DNA of 64,000 nt from Lachnospiraceae bacterium AF51-6-b8A (GTDB lineage: Bacteria; Bacillota; Clostridia; Lachnospirales; Lachnospiraceae): NCBI GenBank assembly GCA_027682585.1, contig JAQCZH010000001.1:1-64000 (forward strand), written 5' to 3'. Positions 42,555 to 53,391 of the stretch are shown here, in pieces. A model generated the notes under the pieces. That model saw only the letters and a program-made list of their open reading frames with translations, ran no database searches and had not been told where the DNA came from. The translations under genes were made by a program, and so were the position numbers. Numbering within the stretch: the stretch's first letter is position 1; each line of letters opens with the position of its first letter.

Positions 42555-45140
42555 ATGAACATTCAGAAATTCACACAGAAGTCCATCGAAGCAGTACAGA
42601 ATACAGAGAAGCTGGCGGCCGATTACGGCAATCAGACCATCGATGACGAGCATCTTCTGGTCGCGCTTTTACAGCAGGAGGACGGACTGATCCCCAAGCT
42701 TCTGGAGAAGATGGAGATCAATGGGCAGCATTTTACAGAAAATGCCCTGTCCAAGCTCAATGCTCTGCCCAAGGTCTCAGGGACCGGGCAGCGCTATTTC
42801 TCGCAGGCGCTCAACGATGCTCTAAATCACGCGGAGGATGAGGCGAAGGCCATGGGAGATGAGTACGTCTCCGTGGAGCACCTCTTTTTGTCAATGATGC
42901 GCTTCGCCAGCAGGGGCATGAAGGCGCTGATGAGCGAGTACGGGCTGACCAGGGAGCGTTTTCTGACGGCCCTCTCTCAGGTGCGCGGCAATGTCCGAGT
43001 CACCAGTGACAATCCGGAGGACACCTATGAGGCTCTGGACAAGTACGGCCATGAGATGGTGGCCAGGGCTAAGGAACAAAAAGCGGATCCCATCATCGGA
43101 AGGGATGAGGAGATCCGCAACGTGATTCGGATTCTCTCCCGCAAGTCCAAGAACAACCCCGTCTTAATCGGCGATCCCGGCGTCGGCAAAACCGCCGTGG
43201 TCGAGGGCTTGGCCCAGCGTATCGCCAGGGGAGATGTGCCGGATACCTTGAAAGACAAGAAGATCTTCGCCCTGGATATGGGGGCTCTGGTGGCCGGAGC
43301 CAAGTATCGGGGCGAGTTCGAGGAACGTCTCAAGGCTGTTCTCGACTCCGTCAAGAAGTCAGAGGGACAGATCCTTATGTTCATTGACGAACTCCACACC
43401 ATTGTGGGCGCCGGAAAGACAGACGGAGCTCTGGACGCCGGCAATATGTTAAAGCCCATGCTGGCCAGAGGAGAACTTCACTGCATCGGGGCGACCACAT
43501 TAGATGAGTATCGAGAGTATATTGAGAAGGATCAGGCCCTGGCAAGGCGGTTTCAGCCGGTTATGGTGGATGAGCCGACGGTGGAGGATACCATATCGAT
43601 CCTGCGCGGACTCAAAGACCGCTATGAAGTCTTCCATCATGTGAAGATTCAGGACGCGGCCCTGGTCTCTGCCGCGACCCTCTCTAACCGCTATATTACA
43701 GACCGTTTTCTCCCGGATAAGGCAATTGACCTGGTCGATGAGGCCTGCGCTTCGATTCGCACGGAAATGGACTCTATGCCGGAGGATCTGGACGAGATCA
43801 ACCGCAAGGTGATGCAGATGCAGATTGAGGAGGAGGCCCTGAAGAAGGAAACCGATTCCCTCTCTAAGGAGCGCCTGGAGAAGCTGACCCGCGAGCTGGC
43901 AGATCTGAAAGAGACGCTTAACAGCCGCAAGGCACAGTGGGAGAATGAGAAGAATGCCCTCGGTAAGGTCTCTGCTCTTCGCGAGGAGATCGAAGAGACC
44001 AAGAAGGAAATAGAGCGTGCCAAGACGTCTTATGATCTGTCCAAAGCAGCGGAGCTGCAGTACGGCAAGTTGCCCAAGCTGGAAGAATCCCTGAAGCAGG
44101 AAGAGGCCAGCATTGAGGGCAAGGATATGGGCATGGTGCATGAGGCCGTGACGGAGGAAGAGATCGCCCGCATTGTCTCCCGCTGGACCGGGATTCCGGT
44201 GGCCAAGCTGGGAGAGAGCGAGCGTAATAAGACCCTGCATCTGGACGAGGAACTTCACAAGAGAGTTGTAGGTCAGGATCAGGCGGTTCAGCTGGTCACA
44301 GAGGCCATCATACGGAGCAGGGCGGGGATCAAGGATCCATCCCGGCCAATCGGATCCTTCCTCTTTTTGGGTCCAACCGGTGTCGGTAAGACAGAGTTGG
44401 CCAAGACGCTGGCCGCCAGTCTCTTTGACGATGAGAAGAACATCGTCCGCCTCGATATGAGCGAGTACATGGAGAAGTATTCCGTGTCCCGTCTGATTGG
44501 AGCTCCTCCCGGATATGTTGGCTATGACGAGGGCGGTCAGCTGACTGAGGCAGTGCGCCGTAAACCCTATTCCGTCGTCCTCTTCGATGAGGTGGAGAAA
44601 GCCCATCCAGATGTCTTTAATATTCTCCTGCAGGTTTTGGATGACGGCCGTATTACAGATTCCCAGGGCAGAACGGTGGACTTCAAGAACACGATTATTA
44701 TTATGACTTCCAACCTTGGCAGCGACTATCTGCTGGACGGCATTGACGAGTTCGGAGAGATCGGTCCCAAGGCGGAGGAGATGGTTATGAACCAGGTGAA
44801 GGCTCATTTCAGACCGGAGTTCATTAACCGCTTGGACGAGATCATCATGTTCAAACCCCTGACCAAGTCCAACATTGGAAGGATCGTGGATCTGCAGTTG
44901 GCAGAACTCAATGCCCGTATGGACGACCGTCAGATCAAGGTTGTCCTGACGGATCAGGCCAGGGATTTCATCATTGATCACGGCTATGAGCCCGCTTATG
45001 GGGCTCGCCCCTTGAAGCGCTACATTCAGAAGTCTGTTGAGACCCTGGTTGCCCGTATTATTCTGCAGGGGCAGATTGATATGGGAGATACCATCCGGAT
45101 TCAGGTGGATGGCGATCAGCTGTCTGCCCAAAAAGAGTGA
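42555..45140 (+). CDS. clpB: ATP-dependent chaperone ClpB
   Basis: An 861-residue Hsp100 disaggregase, full length. N-terminal Clp repeats (~1-145), first AAA+ domain with Walker [14 protein letters not shown], a coiled-coil middle domain (~400-520), and second AAA+ domain with [13 protein letters not shown]. It pulls polypeptides from aggregates together with DnaK. GGAGGTGGGCCT precedes the ATG. A perfect CIRCE/promoter 87 bp upstream puts it under HrcA heat-shock control. Confidence 0.98.
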   Translation: MNIQKFTQKSIEAVQNTEKLAADYGNQTIDDEHLLVALLQQEDGLIPKLLEKMEINGQHFTENALSKLNALPKVSGTGQRYFSQALNDALNHAEDEAKAMGDEYVSVEHLFLSMMRFASRGMKALMSEYGLTRERFLTALSQVRGNVRVTSDNPEDTYEALDKYGHEMVARAKEQKADPIIGRDEEIRNVIRILSRKSKNNPVLIGDPGVGKTAVVEGLAQRIARGDVPDTLKDKKIFALDMGALVAGAKYRGEFEERLKAVLDSVKKSEGQILMFIDELHTIVGAGKTDGALDAGNMLKPMLARGELHCIGATTLDEYREYIEKDQALARRFQPVMVDEPTVEDTISILRGLKDRYEVFHHVKIQDAALVSAATLSNRYITDRFLPDKAIDLVDEACASIRTEMDSMPEDLDEINRKVMQMQIEEEALKKETDSLSKERLEKLTRELADLKETLNSRKAQWENEKNALGKVSALREEIEETKKEIERAKTSYDLSKAAELQYGKLPKLEESLKQEEASIEGKDMGMVHEAVTEEEIARIVSRWTGIPVAKLGESERNKTLHLDEELHKRVVGQDQAVQLVTEAIIRSRAGIKDPSRPIGSFLFLGPTGVGKTELAKTLAASLFDDEKNIVRLDMSEYMEKYSVSRLIGAPPGYVGYDEGGQLTEAVRRKPYSVVLFDEVEKAHPDVFNILLQVLDDGRITDSQGRTVDFKNTIIIMTSNLGSDYLLDGIDEFGEIGPKAEEMVMNQVKAHFRPEFINRLDEIIMFKPLTKSNIGRIVDLQLAELNARMDDRQIKVVLTDQARDFIIDHGYEPAYGARPLKRYIQKSVETLVARIILQGQIDMGDTIRIQVDGDQLSAQKE

Positions 45141-45183
45141 ATGACATCTGAGGCAGAGGCTTACAGAGCAGGCTGAGTAAGAG

Positions 45184-45250
45184 AAGCTGACTTTCCAATG
45201 ATCCTGTTTGCATGAGATATGCGGCAGGGAATCAGGAAAGTCAGCTTTTG
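45184..45250 (+). terminator. clpB terminator with large compound hairpin
   Basis: A 13-bp stem AAGCTGACTTTCC (45184-45196) with GGAAAGTCAGCTT (45235-45247) encloses a second hairpin (CCTG/CAGG and GCAT/ATGC, about 45202-45227) and runs into CTTTTG. It sits 44 bases after the clpB stop. Confidence 0.7.
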
Positions 45251-45382
45251 TCATATCCATTGAGTCGTATGCTTTTATCAGTGCCGGCGTATCTGTCGAA
45301 TGGTTTATGTCTCCACAAGATGTATTCCGGGAAATTTCATATCGGCTTGCCTTCGGTCGGATGGATGTGGGAAAATATATTC

Positions 45383-46105
45383 ATGAAGACAGCTTCTCTC
45401 AATCGAAATCAAATCAAATATCTGGTCATCCTGGCCATGGTGGTTGACCATGTGGCATGGCGCTTTGTCTCCTTCGATAGCTGGCAGGGACAGCTGATGC
45501 ATTTCATCGGTCGGCTGACTGGTCCGGCGATGGCCTTTTTTATTGCCGAGGGTTTCATACATACGCGGAATCTGAAGAAATATCTGATTCGCATGGGAGT
45601 TTTTGCCCTGGTTTCCTGGATTCCCTTTTCTTTGTATTTTCATGTTCGAAGTCCGCTGGGGATCAATTTTGGCATCATATACACTCTCTTTTTGGGGCTC
45701 TTCGCCTGCTATTTCGATCAGAAGGCAGACCTGCAGCCAGTGAAGCGCCGACTGGCAGTTTGCGCCTGTATGCTCCTAAGCATCTGGGGAGACTGGCCGG
45801 GATACGGGGTGATTATGCCTCTTTTGCTTGTCCGCAATTATCATGATAAGTCCCGCATGTGGAGAGCCTATTTTGAGATGACGATCATCTATACCGTTCT
45901 CCTGGGCATCTTCGAGTTGCTTGGCGGGGGACCTGCCCGGACTGAGATCTATCTGCTGGGAGTCCTTTTGCCCCTGTTTTTGATCCGTTATAGCTACAAT
46001 GGACAGGCCGGGAGCAGGAAATCCTTTCACAAGTGGTTCTTCTACGCCTTCTACCCGGGACATCTGCTGGTCTTATATGGGATCAGCCGCCTGCTTGGCT
46101 ATTGA
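45383..46105 (+). CDS. TraX family membrane protein
   Basis: A 240-residue protein with about seven hydrophobic segments. It has the TraX-type core: LNRNQIKYLVILAMVVDHVA, FIGRLTGPAMAFFIAEGF and YAFYPGHLLVLY. TraX of the F plasmid N-acetylates pilin; chromosomal relatives in Firmicutes are of unknown role and belong to the wider acyltransferase-3-like membrane group. The frame is open from 45212. The ATG at 45383 (GGGAA 9 bp upstream) is chosen because the preceding residues are not conserved-looking; the ATG at 45365 is an alternative. Confidence 0.82.
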   Translation: MKTASLNRNQIKYLVILAMVVDHVAWRFVSFDSWQGQLMHFIGRLTGPAMAFFIAEGFIHTRNLKKYLIRMGVFALVSWIPFSLYFHVRSPLGINFGIIYTLFLGLFACYFDQKADLQPVKRRLAVCACMLLSIWGDWPGYGVIMPLLLVRNYHDKSRMWRAYFEMTIIYTVLLGIFELLGGGPARTEIYLLGVLLPLFLIRYSYNGQAGSRKSFHKWFFYAFYPGHLLVLYGISRLLGY

Positions 46106-46174
46106 GCAAAATATTGCCTATGAGAAGTTTGCCGGCGCCTTCTTTCTTCTGCCGGGATCTATTTGAGGCAGGGG

Positions 46175-46200
46175 GAATCTCATTTCGCGAAATGAGATTC
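46175..46200. repeat. Perfect 26-bp palindrome upstream of proB
   Basis: GAATCTCATTTCG (46175-46187) is followed directly by its complement CGAAATGAGATTC (46188-46200), without a loop. No T-run follows in either direction. Centre about 89 bp before the predicted proB transcript start. Candidate operator or cruciform/hairpin. Confidence 0.7.
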
Positions 46201-46241
46201 TCATAAGTTTGCGTAAGTTTCAGGAAATTTGATCTTATCCC

Positions 46242-46270
46242 TGTCACAGGCAGAGAAATTGTTCTATAAT
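46242..46270 (+). promoter_or_regulatory. Probable proB promoter
   Basis: A perfect TATAAT (46265-46270) with a poor -35 TGTCAC (46242-46247) at 17 bp, 48 bp before the proB start. A poor -35 suggests activator help. Confidence 0.5.
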
Positions 46271-46318
46271 GGACGGACTCTCTCGAATCAGAGAAGAGCG
46301 AGCCGAAGAGGAGCGGAT

Positions 46319-47119
46319 ATGGGAATCAAGAGAAAGCGTATTGTCGTTAAGGTGGGTACTTCCACCCTGACCAATGAGAGCGGAAAGAGCAATCTGCGGA
46401 ATCTGGACCATCTGGCCAGAGTGATGTCTGATATACAGAATATGGGACATGAGGTTCTTCTTGTTTCCTCCGGGGCTATCGCTGTTGGGGCCAACAAGAT
46501 GCACCTGCCCGAGAAACCGCATCAGATGCGGATGAAGCAGGCCGCCGCCGCCGTGGGGCAGTGTGAGAATATGTTTCTCTATGATAAGTTCTTCGGCGAG
46601 TACAATAAGATTGTGGCTCAGATCCTCTTGAATGCGGAGGATATTAAGCAGGAGGTCAAGAAGGAGAATTTGGCCAATACCTTCTCTGCTCTTTTGGAAC
46701 AGGGTGTTATTCCCATTGTCAATGAGAATGACTCCGTCTCCTACACGGAGATTGAATCTGAGGATAAACTCTTTGGAGATAACGACATGCTGTCAGCGGT
46801 CGTCTCTGTACTCTGCCAGGCAGACCTGCTGGTTATTTTCTCGGATATTGAGGGCTTTTATGATGCGGATCCCCGCCTCTACAAGAATGCAAAACTGATT
46901 TCCCGCATCGACCAGATTACAGAGAAGACTTATGCCCTGGCCGGCGGCGCCGGGAGCCGACGGGGGACCGGTGGGATGCGGACCAAACTTCAGGCGGCGG
47001 AGCTTGCTACAGCCAATGGTATTGATACCTTAGTGACCAACGGAGCCCATCCGGAGGTCCTCTATGACATCATAGAGGAGAAGAAGGTGGGAACTCTTTT
47101 TGCGGCAGAGAGAAAGTGA
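46319..47119 (+). CDS. proB: Glutamate 5-kinase (no PUA domain)
   Basis: A 266-residue amino-acid kinase. It phosphorylates L-glutamate in the first step of proline synthesis. Motifs: IVVKVGTSTLTN, VSSGAIAVGANKM, PIVNENDSV, FSDIEGFYDADPRL and GTGGMRTKLQAA. The C-terminal PUA domain of E. coli ProB (367 residues) is absent, as in many Firmicutes. The ATG at 46319 follows GAGGAGCGGAT; the open frame from 46229 covers the promoter. proA is not adjacent; proC is 3 kb downstream. Confidence 0.95.
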   Translation: MGIKRKRIVVKVGTSTLTNESGKSNLRNLDHLARVMSDIQNMGHEVLLVSSGAIAVGANKMHLPEKPHQMRMKQAAAAVGQCENMFLYDKFFGEYNKIVAQILLNAEDIKQEVKKENLANTFSALLEQGVIPIVNENDSVSYTEIESEDKLFGDNDMLSAVVSVLCQADLLVIFSDIEGFYDADPRLYKNAKLISRIDQITEKTYALAGGAGSRRGTGGMRTKLQAAELATANGIDTLVTNGAHPEVLYDIIEEKKVGTLFAAERK

Positions 47120-47190
47120 TCTGATTGGACGTCGGTGGCGGCCGGGGGATATTTCTCTGCTGGCAGGGCGTGACCTGAGAAAGGATTGCC

Positions 47191-48582
47191 ATGAAGAGCG
47201 TACATTTGACAGAGGGCAGGCCTTTGGCAGTGATTCTTCGTTTTACTCTGCCCCTCTTTCTGGGCAATATGTTCATGCAGCTCTATAATCTGGTGGATAC
47301 GGTTATTGTAGGTCGGTTTCTGGGGCCGGATGCCCTGGCGGCCGTAGGGTCCACTGGAACCATTATCTTTCTGGTTCAGGGTCTTGCCACGGGACTGACT
47401 GCCGGATTTACTGTCCTGACAGCCCAGCGATTTGGAGCCATGGATGCAAAGGGAACCAGGCGGTCGGCCTCGAATGCACTTATGCTGAGTTTCGGGGTGA
47501 TTGTGATTCTGACCCTTTTCTCGACTCTGTTTATGCGGCGGGTTCTGCACCTGATGAATACGCCGGAAGAGATCTTCAATGACGCTTACCGCTATATCAT
47601 TGTGATCTGCGCAGGTCTCTTCAGTATTGTCCTCTATACGCTGGGTTCTTCCCTTCTGACAGCGGTCGGCAATTCCAGACTGCCCCTAGTCTTCCTGTCC
47701 ATCGGAGCGGTCTGCAATATTTTCCTGGACCTGCTCTTTATTCCGGGCTTTGGCATGGGGCCGGAGGGGGCGGCTTACGCCACAGTGATTTCACAGGTGG
47801 TTGCCGCTCTGGCCGCTGCGGTCTATATTGGAAAGAAGATGCCGGATCTGCGTCCTTATCGGGATTTCTGGCGGCTGGATCGGGGTATGGCAATCAGACA
47901 GATCCGCGTTGGAGTGCCCATGGCCCTGCAGTTCGGCATCACCGCATCGGGGACTATGGTCCTTCAGACGGCGGTCAATACCTTTGGCCCGACAGCGGTG
48001 GCTGCATTCACAGCGGCCAGCAAGATGTCCACTCTGCTGACGCAGGGCTTTGCGGCTCTGGGACAGTCCATGGCTGCCTATGGAGGGCAGAATTATGGCG
48101 CGGCCCGGTCGGATCGGATCCGCTCCGGCGTCAGGGCAGCTATGCAGATTGATATCGTCTATTCCTTTTTTATCTCCGTTCTGGTTCTGATTCTGCTTCA
48201 TCCACTCATGCAGCTATTTTTTCCGGCGGGGACGGATACCGGGAGACTGATGGCATTTGCGAGACCCTATATCTATTTCTCCATGTCCTGCTATGTTCCT
48301 CTGGGTATGATCTTTATTTTTCGCAATATCATGCAGGGCTGCGGCTATGGTTTCCTTCCCATGATGGGAGGTGTGGTGGAACTGGTGGCCAGGGTGATTC
48401 CGGCGGCTGTCTCCATGCAGATCGCCTCTTATCCTCTGGCGGCGGCCTGTGACGCGTCTGCCTGGCTTACGGCCGGGATCTTTACAGCATGCGCCTATCA
48501 CTTCTATGTGATCGGGAAGATTGAACAGAAGATTAAAAGGGGCAGGGCCAAGATGGATCCGAAGCCCTCTGTATCGAAGTGA
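47191..48582 (+). CDS. MATE family efflux transporter
   Basis: A 463-residue protein with 12 predicted helices in two halves, of the MATE (NorM/DinF-like) type: FTLPLFLGNMFMQLYNLVDTVIVGRFLG at the start and the second-half repeat GVPMALQFGITASGTMVLQT. Exports drugs or metabolites with Na+ or H+. AAAGGATTGCC precedes the ATG. Substrate unknown. Confidence 0.93.
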   Translation: MKSVHLTEGRPLAVILRFTLPLFLGNMFMQLYNLVDTVIVGRFLGPDALAAVGSTGTIIFLVQGLATGLTAGFTVLTAQRFGAMDAKGTRRSASNALMLSFGVIVILTLFSTLFMRRVLHLMNTPEEIFNDAYRYIIVICAGLFSIVLYTLGSSLLTAVGNSRLPLVFLSIGAVCNIFLDLLFIPGFGMGPEGAAYATVISQVVAALAAAVYIGKKMPDLRPYRDFWRLDRGMAIRQIRVGVPMALQFGITASGTMVLQTAVNTFGPTAVAAFTAASKMSTLLTQGFAALGQSMAAYGGQNYGAARSDRIRSGVRAAMQIDIVYSFFISVLVLILLHPLMQLFFPAGTDTGRLMAFARPYIYFSMSCYVPLGMIFIFRNIMQGCGYGFLPMMGGVVELVARVIPAAVSMQIASYPLAAACDASAWLTAGIFTACAYHFYVIGKIEQKIKRGRAKMDPKPSVSK

Positions 48583-48683
48583 GGTAGGGAAATTTGGACC
48601 GGGAAACATAGACTTGTCGCGTCCGGCCCGGCAGCCGATGACAGAAGCGCCTGCCTTGATAGAGACGGATATGAGAGGATCAA

Positions 48684-50057
48684 ATGGATTTATTTGACTA
48701 TGCCAGAAATAAGAATCAGGAGCATGAGTCTCCTTTGGCTTCACGGCTGCGGCCGACCTGTCTGGAAGAGGTTGTTGGCCAGGAGCATATCATAGGAAAA
48801 GACAAGCTTCTCTACCGGGCCATTAAGGCAGATAAACTGTCTTCAGCAATTTTCTATGGGCCTCCGGGAACGGGAAAGACGACTCTGGCCAGGGTGGTTG
48901 CCAATACGACCTCCGCTGATTTTCACCAGATCAACGCTACAACGGCGGGGAAAAAGGATATGCAGGAGGCGGTTAAAGCGGCCAGAAACGCCCTTGGCAT
49001 GTACGGCAGGAAGACCATCCTCTTTATTGATGAGATTCACCGCTTCAACAGGGGGCAGCAGGACTATCTTCTTCCATTTGTGGAGGACGGAACCGTCATC
49101 CTGATTGGGGCGACAACGGAGAATCCCTATTTTGAGGTCAACGGGGCTCTTCTGTCCCGCTCTGTCATCTTCGAACTCAAGCCTCTCTCCCGGGAGAATA
49201 TCCGGCAGCTCCTGCTTCGGGCGGTCAGCGACAGGGAGAAGGGGATGGGAAGCTATGGGGCTGTTCTTACAGAGGAGGCTCTGGACTTTCTGGCAGATAT
49301 GGCCAATGGCGACGCGAGGAATGCGTTGACGGCAATCGAGCTTGGTATTCTGACCACACCTAGATCTGAGGACGGAAAGATCCATATTACACTGGATGTG
49401 GCCAGTGAGTGCATTCAGAGACGGGTGGTCAAGTATGATAAGCAGGGGGATGGCCACTACGACACGATTTCCGCCTTTATTAAGTCCATGCGGGGCAGTG
49501 ATCCCGATGCGGCGATTTACTATCTGGCCCGCATGCTCTATGCCGGAGAGGATGTCAAATTTGTCGCACGGCGCATCTGTATCTGTGCCTCGGAAGATGT
49601 GGGCAATGCCGATCCGATGGCCATGCTGGTTGCCAACAGCGCGGCACAGGCGGTAGAGCGAATCGGCATGCCGGAGAGCCAGATTATCCTGGCGCAGGCG
49701 GCAGCCTATGTGGCCTGCGCGCCTAAGTCCAATTCCGCGGTGAACGGTATTATGAAGGCCATGAAGACGGTTGCGGCCACCATGACAGAGACCGTGCCCG
49801 GACACCTGCGGGATGCCCATTACGGGGGGAGCGCCAGGCTGGGCCATGGGATTGGTTACAAGTACGCCCATGACTGGCCCAATCACTATGTCAGGCAGCA
49901 GTATTTGCCGGATGCTTTCGTGGGAGAGAGTTTTTATGAACTCTCAGATCAGGGTTATGAGAAGCAGATGAAAGACTGGATGGAGCGGATCCGCCGCCAG
50001 GCACAGGAATCGGAGGACCCTTTACTGAAAGAGGAGCAAACAGGGGACATTTCATGA
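48684..50057 (+). CDS. rarA: Replication-associated recombination protein A
   Basis: A 457-residue AAA+ ATPase of the RarA/MgsA/WRNIP1 family: RPTCLEEVVGQEHI, Walker A GPPGTGKTTLA, Walker B ILFIDEIHRFNRGQQD, sensor GATTENPYFEVN, then the C-terminal tetramerisation region (CICASEDVGNADPMA, PNHYVRQQYLPD). Acts at stalled replication forks. The gene ends 191 bp before proC. Confidence 0.95.
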   Translation: MDLFDYARNKNQEHESPLASRLRPTCLEEVVGQEHIIGKDKLLYRAIKADKLSSAIFYGPPGTGKTTLARVVANTTSADFHQINATTAGKKDMQEAVKAARNALGMYGRKTILFIDEIHRFNRGQQDYLLPFVEDGTVILIGATTENPYFEVNGALLSRSVIFELKPLSRENIRQLLLRAVSDREKGMGSYGAVLTEEALDFLADMANGDARNALTAIELGILTTPRSEDGKIHITLDVASECIQRRVVKYDKQGDGHYDTISAFIKSMRGSDPDAAIYYLARMLYAGEDVKFVARRICICASEDVGNADPMAMLVANSAAQAVERIGMPESQIILAQAAAYVACAPKSNSAVNGIMKAMKTVAATMTETVPGHLRDAHYGGSARLGHGIGYKYAHDWPNHYVRQQYLPDAFVGESFYELSDQGYEKQMKDWMERIRRQAQESEDPLLKEEQTGDIS

Positions 50058-50248
50058 TAGAATGAGACTCGCGTGTCCGAGGAGATATGGCGCGTATTCC
50101 GGGCAGCTGCAGAAAAATCTGCATAAGGAATGGATGGAAGAGCATCACTGTGTATTCAGGACACCTGCAGAAGCAATTCACATGGTGACACAGACAGATT
50201 TTGAGGCCGTGCGTGTTCAGACAACTGTAGAAGAAATCGGAGATAAGT

Positions 50249-51058
50249 ATGGGAGACAGAAAGATCGGTTTTATCGGAGCGGGCAATATGGCTTCCGCTA
50301 TCATTCGTGGTATTACCAGACAGGGACTCTTTCGAGGAGATCAGATCATGGTCTCTGCCCCCAGTCAGGACAGCCGTGACAGGGCTGTGGCAGGCTTTGG
50401 CGTGCAGACGACAGGCGACAATCGGCAGGCGGCTGCCTTTGGACAGATCCTGGTCCTGGCGGTTAAGCCCAGGGTACTGGATGTCATTATTCCGGAGATT
50501 CGCACATCTGTCGCGGAGGACGCCCTTGTCATCAGTATCGCTGCGGGGAAAAATCTGAAGGATTTGCAGGAGGCATTTGGGCGCCCTGTCCGGATGGTTC
50601 GGGTCATGCCAAACACACCGGCTATGGTGGGAGAAGGCATGTCAGCTCTGACACCCAATGCACAGGTGACAGAGGATGACAGGGCATTTGCCCTGAAGCT
50701 CTTCGGAGTCCTGGGCAGGGCGGAACTGGTTCCCGAGACCCTGATGAATGCTGTGACCGGCCTGAGCGGCTCTTCTCCTGCCTATATCTATATGCTGATA
50801 GAGGCCATGGCCGATGCCGGTGTTGCAGCCGGTCTGCCCAGGGCACAGGCTTACACATTCGCGGCTCAATCCGTTCTTGGATCCGCGAAAATGGTCTTGG
50901 AAACCGGTCTTGTGCCGGGACAGCTCAAGGATCAGGTGACTTCCCCCGGAGGGACGACCATTGCCGGTCTTCGGACTCTGGAAGAAGGGGGATTCCGCGG
51001 TCTTGTCATGGATGGCATTCTGGCTGCCGTGAAGAAGTCAGAAGAGATGAACGGGTAA
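50249..51058 (+). CDS. proC: Pyrroline-5-carboxylate reductase
   Basis: A 269-residue enzyme of the last step of proline synthesis. The Rossmann motif is IGFIGAGNMASAI, followed by AVKPRVLD, RVMPNTPAMVGEG and the C-terminal signature VTSPGGTTIAGLRTLEE. GGAGATAAGT precedes the ATG. The 191-bp gap upstream contains an open frame from 50062 that looks spurious. Confidence 0.96.
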   Translation: MGDRKIGFIGAGNMASAIIRGITRQGLFRGDQIMVSAPSQDSRDRAVAGFGVQTTGDNRQAAAFGQILVLAVKPRVLDVIIPEIRTSVAEDALVISIAAGKNLKDLQEAFGRPVRMVRVMPNTPAMVGEGMSALTPNAQVTEDDRAFALKLFGVLGRAELVPETLMNAVTGLSGSSPAYIYMLIEAMADAGVAAGLPRAQAYTFAAQSVLGSAKMVLETGLVPGQLKDQVTSPGGTTIAGLRTLEEGGFRGLVMDGILAAVKKSEEMNG

Positions 51059-51119
51059 AGAGCCAATGCGTCTGAAACGGGTGGAGTGTTACGGAAGATT
51101 TGTTTGAAAGAGAGAAAAA

Positions 51120-53315
51120 ATGGAAAATCAATTAAGCGTCCATTTCCACAGTAAGGATGGAGATGAGCGCCGTTATAGTATGTGGAAATGGCTGGATGGC
51201 TATTGGGGGCAGGATGCTTCTTTTTCGGGGCGGGATGACTTCGGTCTCTATGGCGAGATTACTTTCCCGGCCAACCGTTTTATGACCCCGGTGAATCTTC
51301 TGGTCAAGACGGATGACTGGTCGAAACAGACGAATGACTATAAAGTCAGACGCTTTGTAGGAGATGCTCCCAATGAGATCTGGCTGGTGGAAGGAGACGG
51401 ACAGGTGTATTACTCAAAGCAGGCAGCTCTGACCAGCCCCTATCTGAAAAATCCGGATCAGACAGCCTTTGACATGGCAGTTCATATTCAGGATTTCGAC
51501 CGAAGATGGGGATTTCAGGGATGGCTTGGATATCGTTATGATAAGTCTGAGACCAGATTTCGCCTCTGGTCCCCTCTGGCCCATCGGGTTCAGCTGGTCT
51601 TATATGCCGGGGGAGAGGAACAGGTTCGTGTCTATGACATGAAGCGCGGGGAGGATGTCCATTTCAGTGACCACAGAAAGAATACGCGAGGCGTATGGTC
51701 TCTTGCAATCAAGGGAGATCTGGATACTGCCTCTTATATCTATCGAGTCTATCATGAGGAAGATTTCTACCAGGAGACGAGAGACCCTTATAGCATTGCT
51801 CTGACTTTGGACAACCAGCGGAGCCTGATCGCGGCACCGGAGAGTCTGATTCCTGAGAATTTCGAGGCAGAGCATGGACGAGACGCTGGCTGGCGGGTTA
51901 AAAATCCCTGCTCCGCAGTGATTGCGGAACTTCATCTAAGGGATCTCACTGGATCTGTAAGTTCCGGAGTTGACGCGCACCTGCGGGGAACCTTCCTGGG
52001 AGCCTGCCAGCCCAACACGCGAAACGCCGCTGGCGACGCGACGGCTTTTGACTATATCAAGCAAATGGGATACTCCTATGTTCAGCTGCAGCCTGTCTTT
52101 GATCACCATAAGACCTATGATAAAGATGGAAAGCTCAACTACAACTGGGGTTACGATCCGGAGAACTACAATGTGCCGGACAGGCAGTTCGCCTCGGACC
52201 AGGAGAATCCTCTGGCGCCAATTCTGGAGTTGAAGCAGATGATCCATGCCTATCATCAGGCGGGAATCGGGGTTGTTATGGATGTGGTGTATAATCACAC
52301 CTATTCCTCATTTTACTCTCCGCTTCAGCTCTCCGTGCCCAATTATTACTATCGGATGAACTATGACGGTTCCTTTCAGGACGGGTCAGGATGCGGCAAT
52401 GAGACAGCCAGTGAGAAGGAGATGTACCGCAAGTACATGATTGACTCCCTCACCTACTGGGCGCGGGAATTTGGGATTGACGGCTTTCGCTTTGACCTGA
52501 TGGGGCTTCACGATGTCGATACGATGAATGCCATACGTTCTGCCATGGATCGGATTGATCCCCGCATCCTTATCTATGGGGAGGGATGGGATATGGGCAG
52601 CGGGCTGCCCGGTCAGTACAAGGCAATGAAGGCCAATGCCCACTTTATGCCCCGCATCGCATTCTTCAATGATAATGAGCGCGACGCGGTCAAAGGTTCT
52701 GAGGTGTTTGATCAGATCAAAAGAGGATTTGTCTCAGTCCAGGGACAGGAGGAGGAGATCGCCAAGTCTCTGCTCGGCAGCCTGGCATATGTATCCTATG
52801 TGGCCCCCAATCAGGTACTCAATTACATTGAGGCACATGATAATTATAATCTGAACGATCTGCTGACGATTCTGCACCCGGGAGAACCTGAGGAAGAACT
52901 GGAAAAACGGGTCTATCTGGCCAATGCCTTGAACCTCCTTATGCAGGGAATCTGTTTTATGCAGTTGGGACAGGAGTTTCAGCGCACCAAGCTGGTCGCG
53001 ACCGGTCCGAGGGGGGAATATACGGATGCCGATTACGCAAGAGCCAGGAATAGTTACAATGCGCCGGACGCGGTCAACTGCATTGATTGGAATCAGGTCA
53101 CGCGCAAATCGGATCTGATTGCGGCTATCCGGGATCTGATTCGACGGAAGAAGACAGCGCCGGAATTCTCATGTAAGAGTTATGAAGAAATCGGAAATCA
53201 GATGGAGATAAAGAGCAGTCAGACCGGTTCCGGGCTTGTGATACTGGAGAGCATCGGGGTCAGCAAGAAACACTATTGCTTTGACAGCCGGAAAAAAACG
53301 CTTGAGATATCCTGA
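51120..53315 (+). CDS. Type I pullulanase (GH13)
   Basis: A 731-residue debranching enzyme that cuts alpha-1,6 bonds in pullulan and glycogen. It has an N-terminal carbohydrate-binding region (~1-130), CBM48 (~150-250) and a GH13 barrel. The type I pullulanase signature YNWGYDP is at 341-347, the nucleophile is D459 in GFRFDLMGL and the acid/base is E488 in YGEGWDMG. No signal peptide, so it is intracellular and likely trims glycogen made by the genes downstream. GAAAGAGAGAAAAA precedes the ATG. A strong terminator follows. Confidence 0.95.
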   Translation: MENQLSVHFHSKDGDERRYSMWKWLDGYWGQDASFSGRDDFGLYGEITFPANRFMTPVNLLVKTDDWSKQTNDYKVRRFVGDAPNEIWLVEGDGQVYYSKQAALTSPYLKNPDQTAFDMAVHIQDFDRRWGFQGWLGYRYDKSETRFRLWSPLAHRVQLVLYAGGEEQVRVYDMKRGEDVHFSDHRKNTRGVWSLAIKGDLDTASYIYRVYHEEDFYQETRDPYSIALTLDNQRSLIAAPESLIPENFEAEHGRDAGWRVKNPCSAVIAELHLRDLTGSVSSGVDAHLRGTFLGACQPNTRNAAGDATAFDYIKQMGYSYVQLQPVFDHHKTYDKDGKLNYNWGYDPENYNVPDRQFASDQENPLAPILELKQMIHAYHQAGIGVVMDVVYNHTYSSFYSPLQLSVPNYYYRMNYDGSFQDGSGCGNETASEKEMYRKYMIDSLTYWAREFGIDGFRFDLMGLHDVDTMNAIRSAMDRIDPRILIYGEGWDMGSGLPGQYKAMKANAHFMPRIAFFNDNERDAVKGSEVFDQIKRGFVSVQGQEEEIAKSLLGSLAYVSYVAPNQVLNYIEAHDNYNLNDLLTILHPGEPEEELEKRVYLANALNLLMQGICFMQLGQEFQRTKLVATGPRGEYTDADYARARNSYNAPDAVNCIDWNQVTRKSDLIAAIRDLIRRKKTAPEFSCKSYEEIGNQMEIKSSQTGSGLVILESIGVSKKHYCFDSRKKTLEIS

Positions 53316-53391
53316 TCCGCTTCCGGGAGAGTTTTGCAGGATGATGAAGTAAACGCGGGAGCGCGAAGTTAAGCGCAAGTCCGCTATATTG

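Noticed and set aside
43500..45260. Long open frame (586 codons) antisense to clpB
   Set aside because: Shadow of the conserved clpB coding sequence; no start signals or motifs.
50062..50379. Open frame of ~105 codons between rarA and proC
   Set aside because: It has no ribosome site, overlaps proC in another frame for 130 bases, and shows no recognisable motif.
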